Positions 24,345 to 33,147 of a stretch of DNA of 64,000 bases are shown here, piece after piece. Every line of letters starts with the position of its first letter. Positions within the stretch are counted from its first letter, which is position 1. The stretch comes from Candidatus Gastranaerophilales bacterium (GTDB lineage: Bacteria; Cyanobacteriota; Vampirovibrionia; Gastranaerophilales; Gastranaerophilaceae), in NCBI GenBank assembly GCA_900770525.1, contig CAAHDT010000001.1, positions 1-64,000 of the forward strand, read 5' to 3'. Below the pieces are notes generated by a model. It was given only the letters and a program-made list of their open reading frames with translations, ran no database searches and was not told the origin of the DNA. Position numbers and translations under genes: made by a program.

Positions 24345-25466
24345 ATGAAAAATATATTGTTTGTATTCGGCACAAGACCCGAAGTTATAAAATTAGCACC
24401 GGTTATTTTGGAATTAAAAAAGCATCCGGAAGAATATAATGTAATTATTTGTAATACTGAACAACAAAAAGAGCTTTCAAATCAAACATTGGCTTATTTT
24501 AACTTAAAAGCCGATATAAACCTTGGTTGTATGCGTCCAAACCAGACACTTTTGGAAGTTCAAACAAGAATTTTAACTGCATTAAAAGATGTATATGCAA
24601 ATAACAAAGTTGATGCAACTATTGTTCAAGGTGATACAATGACAGTTCTTTGCGGTGCATTGGCTAGTTTTTATAACAAAATTCCTGTTTTCCATGTTGA
24701 AGCAGGATTAAGATCTTATGACATATATGAACCGTTTCCTGAAGAGGTTATGCGCCAAATGACAAGCAGAGTCGCAGAACTTCATTTTGCACCTACAGAA
24801 AAGAATAGACAAGCGTTATTAAAAGAAAATATAGATGATAAAAAAATCCATGTGGTAGGAAATACCGTTATTGATGCGCTGTTTTGTTTATCTGACGAAA
24901 CAATGCAAACTGCTGCAGATTTCTACAAAGAAAATGGTATTAATATTGATGATAAAGTAGTTTTAATTACGGCTCACAGAAGAGAAAACCACGGAGAAAG
25001 AATTGACAGAATTATTGAGGCTATCAAACATCTGGCTGAAAAATATTCTGACCATACATTCATTATACCGGTTCATCCAAATCCAAATGTTAAAGAAAAA
25101 ATTCATTCAAGACTCGGAAATTATCCGAATATTAAATTGTTGACTCCGTTGGATTATCCATATCTAGTTTATTTAATGAAACATGCAAAATTAATTTTGA
25201 CGGATTCCGGTGGAATTCAAGAAGAGGCTCCATCATTCGGATGTCCGACTTTTGTAATGCGCTACGAAACAGAAAGAAAAGAAGGCATAGAGGCTGGAGT
25301 TTCAGTACTTGTTGGAGCTGATTATGACAAAATTGTGTCTTTAAGTGAAAAGATTCTTTCCGACACTCGTGAAAACACTCGTCTTAAGGCTCAAAACCCT
25401 TATGGGGATGGAACTTCTTCTGTTAAAATTGAAGGAGTTATTTCCAAATATTTTTCTCAGAATTAA
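24345..25466 (+). CDS. wecB: UDP-N-acetylglucosamine 2-epimerase (non-hydrolysing)
   Basis: 373 residues. It interconverts UDP-GlcNAc and UDP-ManNAc for surface polysaccharide synthesis. Family features: FGTRPEVIKLAPVI at the N-terminus, HVEAGLRSYDIYEPFPEE, ITAHRRENHGER and TDSGGIQEEAPSFG. It stands alone here with no sugar-polymer cluster around it. The ribosome-binding site is weak (TTAGGAA). Confidence 0.95.
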   Translation: MKNILFVFGTRPEVIKLAPVILELKKHPEEYNVIICNTEQQKELSNQTLAYFNLKADINLGCMRPNQTLLEVQTRILTALKDVYANNKVDATIVQGDTMTVLCGALASFYNKIPVFHVEAGLRSYDIYEPFPEEVMRQMTSRVAELHFAPTEKNRQALLKENIDDKKIHVVGNTVIDALFCLSDETMQTAADFYKENGINIDDKVVLITAHRRENHGERIDRIIEAIKHLAEKYSDHTFIIPVHPNPNVKEKIHSRLGNYPNIKLLTPLDYPYLVYLMKHAKLILTDSGGIQEEAPSFGCPTFVMRYETERKEGIEAGVSVLVGADYDKIVSLSEKILSDTRENTRLKAQNPYGDGTSSVKIEGVISKYFSQN

Positions 25467-25577
25467 AATAGCAGCTCAATTCGAAAAATAAACATTGTTA
25501 CATTTCTTAGCCCCCTTGAAAGTTTTTTACTTTTTATGTAAAATATATATAAAAATAGGTAGAGATAGGAGCTAATA

Positions 25578-28085
25578 ATGTTTGAACGTTTTACGGAAAA
25601 AGCAATAAAGGTAATAATGCTTGCACAAGAAGAAGCTCGCAGACTTGGACATAACTTTGTCGGCACTGAACAAGTTCTACTCGGTTTAATCGGAGAAGGA
25701 ACTGGCGTTGCCGCAAAAACTCTTAAGTCAATGGGAGTTACACTGAAGGATGCAAGAGCTGAAGTTGAGAAAATAATAGGAAGAGGGTCTGGGTTTGTCG
25801 CAGTGGAAATTCCATTCACGCCAAGAGCCAAAAGGGTTCTTGAGTTGTCATGGGATGAGGCAAGACAACTTGGACATAATTATATCGGAACAGAACACTT
25901 ACTTCTCGGATTGATTAGAGAAGGTGAAGGGGTTGCTGCAAGAGTTTTGGAAAACCTTGGAGTTGATTTAAATAAGGTTAGAAGCAACGTTGTAAAAATG
26001 CTTGGGGAATCTAAACCACAAGCTGCAACATCTGGTGCTACTTCAGGTTCGACTTCATCTTCAGGCGGAAAGACTAAAACGCCAAGTTTGGATGAATTCG
26101 GTCGTGATTTGACTCTTGCTGCACAAGAATTAAGATTAGATCCTGTAGTTGGTCGTGACAAAGAAATTGAACGTGTTATTCAAATTCTTGCAAGACGTAC
26201 TAAAAACAACCCTGTTCTAATTGGTGAACCTGGTGTTGGTAAAACTGCCGTTGCAGAAGGTCTTGCTATTAGAATTGTTAACGCAGAAGTTCCTGATATT
26301 TTGGATGGTAAAAAAGTTATCCAATTAGATATGGGATTACTTGTTGCAGGTACAAAATATCGTGGTGAATTTGAAGAACGTCTAAAGAAGATTATGGACG
26401 AAATTCGTCAAGCCGGTAACATCATCCTTGTTATTGATGAAATGCATACATTAATCGGGGCTGGTGCTGCTGAAGGTGCTATCGATGCAGCGAACATCTT
26501 AAAACCGGCATTATCTCGTGGCGAAATTCAAGTAATCGGTGCAACTACATTAGAAGAATACAGAAAATATGTAGAAAAAGACTCTGCTCTTGAAAGACGT
26601 TTCCAATCAGTAATTATTGATGAACCTAGTGAAGACGAATCAATCGAAATTTTAAAAGGTTTGAAACAAAAATATGAAGATCACCACAAGTTGATTATTT
26701 CTGATGAAGCAATCGTTGCTGCGGTAAAACTTTCCAGCAAATATATCACAGAAAGATTTTTACCAGATAAGGCTATTGACGTAATTGATGAGGCTTCTTC
26801 TAAAGTTCGTTTGAAAGTTTCAAGTTTATCTCCGGAAGGGAAAGAGCTTGAAAAAGAATTAAGAGCTTTGATTAAAGAAAAAGAAGATGCAATCAGAAAT
26901 CAAGAGTTTGAAAAAGCATCTCAGTTGAGAGATGACGAGGCTGATTTGAAAGAAAAAATCAGAGAAGTTGCTCAACAATACAGAGAAGAACACGAAGCTA
27001 ACAAACCAACCGTTACGGCTGAAAATGTTGCAGAAGTTATTTCGACAATGACAGGTGTTCCTGTTACTAAACTAACAGAAGGCGAAAGTGAAAGACTTCT
27101 TAAACTAGAAGACACATTGCATGCTCGAGTAATTGGACAAAACGATGCGGTTGTTGCAATTTCAAAAGCAATAAGACGTGCTCGTGTCGGCTTGAAGAGT
27201 CCAAACAGACCTATTGGAAGCTTTATCTTCTGTGGACCTACCGGTGTAGGTAAAACAGAATTGGCTAAGGCTCTTGCTGAGGCGGTGTTTGGTTCAGAGG
27301 ATAACATGATTAGAGTAGATATGTCAGAATTTATGGAAAAACATTCTACGGCAAAACTTATCGGTTCACCTCCAGGATATGTTGGATATGATGATGGCGG
27401 GAATCTTACCGAACAAATCAGGAAAAAACCTTATTCAGTTGTATTGTTCGATGAAATTGAAAAGGCTCACCCTGATGTATTTAATATTATGTTACAAATA
27501 TTGGATGACGGTCGTTTAACAGACTCTAAGGGCAGACACGTAAACTTTAAGAATACTATCATCATTATGACATCAAACGTAGGTGCAAGCATGATTACTA
27601 CAACTTCAAGATTAGGTTTTGCAACTTCTGATGACGAATCAAAAGACAAATACGAAAAATTGAAAGAAACAGTTTCAGAAGAAATGAAAAAAGCATTCAG
27701 ACCGGAATTCTTGAACCGTATTGATGAAACAATCGTATTTGCTCATTTGACAAAACTTGAAATCAGACAAATTGTAGACTTGATGTTAAAAGACTTGCTA
27801 AAACGTCTACAAGAAAGAGAATTGTCTGTTGAAGTTACTGATGAGGTTAAGGATCACCTTGCAGAAGCAGGATATTCTGAAGCTTACGGTGCAAGACCTT
27901 TGAGAAGATTAATTCAACGTAAGATTGAAGATATGTTGGCTGAAGAAATCTTGTCAGGGAAGTACCTTGCAGGCGACACTATCAAGTTAGTTATGAACGA
28001 AGGTAAAATTGCTTGTGAAAAAGTTTCTAAAAAGAAACACAAAGCCGCAAAAGAAGAAACAACAGAAGAACTTCCTCAAACATAA
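25578..28085 (+). CDS. clpC: Clp protease ATPase subunit ClpC
   Basis: 835 residues, a Hsp100 unfoldase that feeds ClpP. Two N-terminal Clp repeats (about 1-150), AAA1 with GEPGVGKT, a UVR-containing middle domain (EFEKASQLRDDEADL), AAA2 with GPTGVGKT, and the C-terminal GARPLRRLIQRKIED. Cyanobacteria and Gram-positives carry this form. AGGAG precedes the ATG, and an extended -10 (ATGTAAAAT) lies about 40 bases upstream. No mcsA, mcsB or ctsR is adjacent. Confidence 0.96.
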   Translation: MFERFTEKAIKVIMLAQEEARRLGHNFVGTEQVLLGLIGEGTGVAAKTLKSMGVTLKDARAEVEKIIGRGSGFVAVEIPFTPRAKRVLELSWDEARQLGHNYIGTEHLLLGLIREGEGVAARVLENLGVDLNKVRSNVVKMLGESKPQAATSGATSGSTSSSGGKTKTPSLDEFGRDLTLAAQELRLDPVVGRDKEIERVIQILARRTKNNPVLIGEPGVGKTAVAEGLAIRIVNAEVPDILDGKKVIQLDMGLLVAGTKYRGEFEERLKKIMDEIRQAGNIILVIDEMHTLIGAGAAEGAIDAANILKPALSRGEIQVIGATTLEEYRKYVEKDSALERRFQSVIIDEPSEDESIEILKGLKQKYEDHHKLIISDEAIVAAVKLSSKYITERFLPDKAIDVIDEASSKVRLKVSSLSPEGKELEKELRALIKEKEDAIRNQEFEKASQLRDDEADLKEKIREVAQQYREEHEANKPTVTAENVAEVISTMTGVPVTKLTEGESERLLKLEDTLHARVIGQNDAVVAISKAIRRARVGLKSPNRPIGSFIFCGPTGVGKTELAKALAEAVFGSEDNMIRVDMSEFMEKHSTAKLIGSPPGYVGYDDGGNLTEQIRKKPYSVVLFDEIEKAHPDVFNIMLQILDDGRLTDSKGRHVNFKNTIIIMTSNVGASMITTTSRLGFATSDDESKDKYEKLKETVSEEMKKAFRPEFLNRIDETIVFAHLTKLEIRQIVDLMLKDLLKRLQERELSVEVTDEVKDHLAEAGYSEAYGARPLRRLIQRKIEDMLAEEILSGKYLAGDTIKLVMNEGKIACEKVSKKKHKAAKEETTEELPQT

Positions 28086-28113
28086 TTAAAATCATTAGTT
28101 TATAAATGTGTAG

Positions 28114-28140
28114 AAAAGGCGCCTAACAGGTGCCTTTTCT
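28114..28140 (+). terminator. Terminator of clpC
   Basis: aaaaggcgcct pairs with aggtgcctttt (one G-T wobble) around aac, followed by a T-rich stretch. The 135 bases after it, up to the next hairpin, hold only a short gagcta/tagctc dyad and no gene. Confidence 0.8.
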
Positions 28141-28271
28141 GTTTTTGTATTCTCTTTTATGGGGTGGTTATGATTAGTTAGAACGAGAAGAGCTACACAA
28201 TAGCTCACATGAGATATCCCTTGGAAAACACTCTTTTACTGATTAGTTTTATGTTATGCATCTAAATAAAG

Positions 28272-28302
28272 AAAAGTGAGGACATATTTCTTAAGTCCTC
28301 AC
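28272..28302 (-). terminator. Terminator of the amino-acid permease operon
   Basis: gtgaggac pairs with gtcctcac; read on the minus strand it is followed by TTTTCTTTATTT. Confidence 0.65.
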
Positions 28303-28331
28303 ACCATTGGATAAAAACTTTTTATAGAACC

Positions 28332-29891
28332 TTAATCAATTTTAAGCTTTGATTTTGGAACTGAAAATTTTAATTTTCTTTCTTCTTCAAATCTCTTTTG
28401 ACTATACCCATAAACGGCATAGATTAAAAATCCGATTAATAACCACAATGGGAAATATACAGATGAAGTTTTTAATGATTTTAGTGAATAAATCATTAAA
28501 CCTCCACAAGTTATTATCCCTAATATAGGAAATACCGGACAGAATGGAACTTTGAACGGACGTTCACGGTTTGGTTCAGTTTTTCTCAATATCAAAACTG
28601 CAATACAAATTATGATAAATGAAGTGAATGTACCAAAGTTACACAACTCAGCTGAAATATTCAAATCCATAAACAATGAACATACGATTACAACTAAACC
28701 GGAAATCCAAGTTAACACATGAGGCGTTCTATATTTTTTATGGATTAATCGCAATGATTTGGGCAAAAATCTGTCACGGCTCATTGCATATAAAATTCTT
28801 GTAGTACCTAATTGATAAATTAATAAAACAGAAGTTAGCGCACACAGTGCACCAACAGAAATAAAACCTGCAACCCAATCCATTCCGATAACACGCATAG
28901 CATGAGCAATTGGAGCCTGTGTATCAATATGATGTAAAGGCACTGTACCTGTTAATACTAACGCCACACAAATGTACAAAATCGTGCATAAAACTAGTGT
29001 TCCAAGAATTGCAATAGGCAAATCTCTTTGAGGATTTTCTGTTTCTTCAGCAGTTGTAGAAATCGCATCAAATCCAATATATGCAAAGAAAATTATAAAT
29101 GCACCCATAAACACACCTTCAAATCCGTTTGGTGCAAATGGAACCCAATTTTCAGGTTTTACATAATGAGCGCCAAATATTATAAAAGATAAAATCATCA
29201 ACATATTTACCCCGACCATAATACTCGCAAAACGTGTTGACTCTTTTACCCCTTTAATCAATAACATTGTTAACACAAGTACAATAATTATTGCAGGCAA
29301 ATTTATTGCAACAGGAATTTGTCCAAATAAAAACGGCATTTGATCGTGTGGGTTTAAACCGAATTTGTCACAATATGCAAACATATATCTGTAATCGTTT
29401 CTCAACCACATAGGGAAATTAACGATAAACGCAGGCAATTCAGCCTTGAAACCTTTTAAAAACTGAGTCAAATAGCCAGTCCAAGCACTTGCAACAGTGA
29501 TATTTCCGATTGCATATTCAAGCATCAATATCCAACCCACCATCCAAGCCATAAATTCGCCCATTGTCGCATATGTATATGTGTATGCACTTCCTGCAAC
29601 AGGTATCATTGCAGCAATTTCAGAATAACATAACGCTGAAAAAACACACGCAACCGCTGCAAGAATCATAGATAATATAACAGCAGGTCCTGCGCCAACA
29701 CCTTCCGGACCACCTTGAATTGCTGTTCCGATAATTGTAAAAATACCGGTTCCAACAACCGCACCAATCCCGATAACTATCAAGTCAAAAACATTTAATG
29801 TCTTTTTTAGTTCGGATTTTTTACTGGTCGCAATAAGCTCATCCGCGCTTCTCTTTTTAAGAGCGTTCTTGATTATAGTTTTAAAACTCAT
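28332..29891 (-). CDS. APC-family amino-acid permease (cationic amino-acid transporter type), copy 2
   Basis: 519 residues with 12 or more membrane segments. GIGAVVGTGIFTIIGTA is the substrate-binding unwound helix of the APC superfamily, and FIIFFAYIGFDAISTTAEE is typical of the CAT branch. It is clearly paralogous to the preceding gene along the whole length, so a tandem duplication. Its ATG overlaps the stop of the first copy (TAATG). The substrate is not fixed by sequence. Confidence 0.88.
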   Translation of the reverse strand: MSFKTIIKNALKKRSADELIATSKKSELKKTLNVFDLIVIGIGAVVGTGIFTIIGTAIQGGPEGVGAGPAVILSMILAAVACVFSALCYSEIAAMIPVAGSAYTYTYATMGEFMAWMVGWILMLEYAIGNITVASAWTGYLTQFLKGFKAELPAFIVNFPMWLRNDYRYMFAYCDKFGLNPHDQMPFLFGQIPVAINLPAIIIVLVLTMLLIKGVKESTRFASIMVGVNMLMILSFIIFGAHYVKPENWVPFAPNGFEGVFMGAFIIFFAYIGFDAISTTAEETENPQRDLPIAILGTLVLCTILYICVALVLTGTVPLHHIDTQAPIAHAMRVIGMDWVAGFISVGALCALTSVLLIYQLGTTRILYAMSRDRFLPKSLRLIHKKYRTPHVLTWISGLVVIVCSLFMDLNISAELCNFGTFTSFIIICIAVLILRKTEPNRERPFKVPFCPVFPILGIITCGGLMIYSLKSLKTSSVYFPLWLLIGFLIYAVYGYSQKRFEEERKLKFSVPKSKLKID

Positions 29892-31489
29892 TATTTTAAT
29901 AATTCCTGTTTTCTGTGTTCAACTTTTTCTAAGTGAACTTCGTTTTCATATTTTCTATTGCTTCTAAAGCCGTAATTGAAGTAAATCAATCCGCCCAATC
30001 CTAACCATACTGGAAATAGCAATGCTGAAGTTGTTAATGATTGCATTGAGTAAATCATCAAACCTCCACAGCAGATAATACCCATTAACGGGAACCAAGG
30101 TGAAAAAGGAACCTTGAATGGTCTTTCTCTGTTTGGATCAGTGTGGCGTAAAATCAAAACAGCAACACAAACAACAATGAATGAAGTAAATGTTCCAAAA
30201 TTACATAATTCTGTAGCAACGTTAAGGTCTAAAGTCATAACCCCAACAATTGATAAAATACCAACCAACCAAGTTAAAAGGTATGGAGTCTTGAACTTAG
30301 GGTGAAGAGCCTGTAAACCTTTAGGAATAAAGTTATCACGACTCATTGCATACAAAATTCTAACTGCCGCAAGCTCCATTACCAAAAGCACTGACGTTAA
30401 ACCGGCAAGAGAACCGATTGAAATCAATCCGGCAACCCAATCTTGATGAGCAACAGTACTCATAACAAATGCCATTGGAGCCTTCAAGAATGCCGCAGGC
30501 ACTTCTCCTGATGTTGGATACATACCAGTCATAACAAGTGCAACGAGCACATAGACAATTGTTGCCGCAATTAAAGAACCTATAATACCGATAGGCAAAT
30601 CTCTTTGAGGATTTTTACATTCTTCTGCAACTGTTGCAATCGCATCAAACCCGATATACGCAAAGAATATCAAGAATGCGCCCATACAAATACCTTCCAT
30701 ACCGTTTGGTGCAAATGGAACCCAGTTTGCAGGTTTTACGTAAAACATCCCGACAAGAACAAATAATGCAATAACCGCAAGTTTTATGACAACCATAACT
30801 CCTGCCATTTTAGCAGAATCTTTTGTTCCTTTTATAAGTATCACAGTTGATAATAAAATCATGATTGTAGCCGGAACATTTATACAAACAGGCATCCCTA
30901 ATATTGTAGGAATAACTGAATGAGGGTCAACACCGGCAGCAGTCAAAGTTTTTGTAGCAGAACCAATATCGCTAACAAGCCAAATTGGAGGATTTGAAAG
31001 GTAATGAGGAAGAACTCCAGAGAAACCTTTCATAAACTGTACAAAGTGGTTTGACCAAGATGAGGCAACCACAATAAAACCGATGGCATATTCAAGCATC
31101 AACACCCAACCTACCATCCATGCTGCAAATTCACCAAGAGTTGCAAATGTATAAGTATAAGCACCACCTGCAACAGGTATCATCGCGGCGAATTCGCAAT
31201 AACAAAGAGCTGAAAAAACACATGCAAAAGCTGCAATAACCATAGATACCGCTAATGCAGGACCGGCACCAACACTTTCAGGACCTCCTGCAGCTGCAAT
31301 CCCGACTACGGCAAAAATACCTGCACCGATAATCGCACCAATACCTAATATGATTAAATCCCATACTCCAAGCGTTTTTTCTAAACCTTCGCTTTTTGCA
31401 TCTTCAAGCATTGCATCAGGATTTTTAACCTGAGTAATTCTACGTAAAAAATTCCTAGTGAATGTAGGGTGATGAAATTTTTGAGCCAT
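29891..31489 (-). CDS. APC-family amino-acid permease (cationic amino-acid transporter type), copy 1
   Basis: 532 residues, the first of two tandem paralogues; GIGAIIGAGIFAVVGIA and FLIFFAYIGFDAIATVAEE correspond to the motifs of copy 2. The extra N-terminal segment (about 1-40) is polar. It starts 11 bases after the glyQ stop, so glyQ and both permeases form one operon, linking amino-acid uptake with tRNA charging. Confidence 0.88.
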   Translation of the reverse strand: MAQKFHHPTFTRNFLRRITQVKNPDAMLEDAKSEGLEKTLGVWDLIILGIGAIIGAGIFAVVGIAAAGGPESVGAGPALAVSMVIAAFACVFSALCYCEFAAMIPVAGGAYTYTFATLGEFAAWMVGWVLMLEYAIGFIVVASSWSNHFVQFMKGFSGVLPHYLSNPPIWLVSDIGSATKTLTAAGVDPHSVIPTILGMPVCINVPATIMILLSTVILIKGTKDSAKMAGVMVVIKLAVIALFVLVGMFYVKPANWVPFAPNGMEGICMGAFLIFFAYIGFDAIATVAEECKNPQRDLPIGIIGSLIAATIVYVLVALVMTGMYPTSGEVPAAFLKAPMAFVMSTVAHQDWVAGLISIGSLAGLTSVLLVMELAAVRILYAMSRDNFIPKGLQALHPKFKTPYLLTWLVGILSIVGVMTLDLNVATELCNFGTFTSFIVVCVAVLILRHTDPNRERPFKVPFSPWFPLMGIICCGGLMIYSMQSLTTSALLFPVWLGLGGLIYFNYGFRSNRKYENEVHLEKVEHRKQELLK

Positions 31490-31500
31490 CTATATTCCTT

Positions 31501-32376
31501 TTATTTCTTGCAAAGAGGAAATCCCATTTCCTCTCTTTGGGCTACATACAATTTTGCAACTGCTGAAGCCATAGTTCTTACTCTATTAATAAAATTAATT
31601 CTTTCGTCCTTGCTTATTACGCCTCTGGCATCAAGCAAGTTGAACGTATGAGAACATTTCAAAACGTAATCATATGCTGGCAAAACAAGTTTTGCATTAA
31701 TACAATTATCAACTTCTTTTTGATATAAATCAAACATTGTAAATAATGATTTAGAATCAGAAACTTCAAAGTTGTATTTTGATTGTTCTATTTCGTTTTG
31801 AAGGTAAATATCTCCGTATTTCAACGTATCGTTCCACATAATATCGTAAACGGATTCTTTATTTTGCAAATACATTGCAATACGTTCCAACCCATAAGTT
31901 AATTCCAACGCTACAGGTTTAATTTCTAAACCACCAACTTGTTGGAAATATGTAAACTGAGTAATTTCCATTCCGTCTAACCAAACTTCCCAGCCAACAC
32001 CGGCAGCACCTAGTGTAGGAGATTCCCAGTTATCTTCAACAAATCTTACATCATGTTCTTTTAAATCAATACCCATTGCTTCCAAACTTTTTAAATAAAG
32101 CTCTTGAGCATTGTCCGGAGAAGGTTTCAAGATAACTTGAAACTGATAGTAATGCCCTAATCTGTTAGGATTTTCTCCGTATCTAGCATCGGTTGGTCTT
32201 CTGCAAGGTTCAATCATTGCAGTATTCCAAGGTTCAGGTCCAAGCGCTCTTAAGAAAGTTGCAGGGTTCATTGTGGATGCACCTTTTTCGATATCATAAG
32301 GTTGTTGGATTATGCATCCGTAATCCGACCAAAATTTTTGTAAATTAAAAACCAGTTCTTGAAAATTTAAAGCCAT
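31501..32376 (-). CDS. glyQ: Glycyl-tRNA synthetase alpha subunit
   Basis: 291 residues. FWSDYGCIIQQPYDIEKGA, MNPATFLRALGPEPW and YGENPNRLGHYYQFQVILKPSP are diagnostic of the bacterial alpha2beta2 enzyme. It forms the aminoacylation core with GlyS, whose gene is not in the window, although glyQ and glyS are often adjacent. It heads the operon with the two amino-acid permeases. Confidence 0.97.
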   Translation of the reverse strand: MALNFQELVFNLQKFWSDYGCIIQQPYDIEKGASTMNPATFLRALGPEPWNTAMIEPCRRPTDARYGENPNRLGHYYQFQVILKPSPDNAQELYLKSLEAMGIDLKEHDVRFVEDNWESPTLGAAGVGWEVWLDGMEITQFTYFQQVGGLEIKPVALELTYGLERIAMYLQNKESVYDIMWNDTLKYGDIYLQNEIEQSKYNFEVSDSKSLFTMFDLYQKEVDNCINAKLVLPAYDYVLKCSHTFNLLDARGVISKDERINFINRVRTMASAVAKLYVAQREEMGFPLCKK

Positions 32377-32547
32377 AACTCATTCCAATATTGTAAATTA
32401 TACACTAGTTCGCTCATCATAGAACCAACATAATCAAATTGCAAGAAATATTACATAAATCTTAACTTAACGAAATAAAAACAATGAAAAGCTTGATTAT
32501 TATTGAGTTTTAGTGTTGAATATTTTTATCAAACTTATGGAGGTTAT

Positions 32548-33063
32548 ATGGCAGAAAGAATTATTATATTTTCCGGAAAGCAGTACAGCGGAAAAGATAC
32601 AGCCGCCAAAATTCTTTTGGAACAATTACCAAATTATAAAAGATGTGCAATGGGAGATATCATAAAATTAACTTATGGCGCACAAAAAGGCGTAAGCTAT
32701 GAAGAGATAGAAAAGAACAAATCAAAATACAGGCAAGATTTAATAAATCTTGGGAACTGGGGCAGAGAACAATCTCCGGACTATTGGTTAAATAAAATAA
32801 TAGAACAGAAGGGAAATATTGTCGTTACTGATGTTAGGGTTCCGCATGAGTATGAAGTTTTTAAGTCTGCCGGTGCCAAAACTATTCGTATTGAAGCAAC
32901 CAGAGAAGTTCGCAGCCAAAGAGGAACTCTTATCGGGGAAGATGATATTACTGAAGTAGGACTAGATAATATAAAGGATTGGGACTTTGTAATTGATAAC
33001 AATTCAAGTTACGAAAATCTGAAAAAACAAGTTACTGAAATTGTAAACAAATTATGTAAATAA
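32548..33063 (+). CDS. Small P-loop kinase resembling animal-type phosphomevalonate kinase / dNMP kinase
   Basis: 171 residues. The ATG at 32548 is chosen because GGAGG lies seven bases upstream; an upstream TTG frame has no such site. The Walker A loop is FSGKQYSGKDT. RQDLINLGNWGREQSPDYW, VVTDVRVPHEYEVF, RSQRG and EVGLDNIKDWDFVIDN follow the order of motifs in the P-loop phosphomevalonate kinase family known from animals. The basic KRKS of the animal P-loop is not kept, so a nucleotide kinase is also possible. Substrate unknown. Confidence 0.6.
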   Translation: MAERIIIFSGKQYSGKDTAAKILLEQLPNYKRCAMGDIIKLTYGAQKGVSYEEIEKNKSKYRQDLINLGNWGREQSPDYWLNKIIEQKGNIVVTDVRVPHEYEVFKSAGAKTIRIEATREVRSQRGTLIGEDDITEVGLDNIKDWDFVIDNNSSYENLKKQVTEIVNKLCK

Positions 33064-33098
33064 AACTTTTATAAAGATTATAAGATTTGTTTTTTAGA

Positions 33099-33107
33099 TG
33101 TTATAAT
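33099..33107 (+). promoter_or_regulatory. Extended -10 promoter of glmS
   Basis: TGTTATAAT about 40 bases before the glmS ATG. The gap of 84 bases is too short for a glmS ribozyme and shows no such core. Confidence 0.55.
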
Positions 33108-33147
33108 ATTTCTATAGTCTAATTTTTGAAAAAGGAGAGAATCAGAT

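Noticed and set aside
33064..33147. glmS ribozyme
   Set aside because: Only 84 bases separate the genes and no conserved core is visible; an ordinary promoter and ribosome-binding site fill the space.
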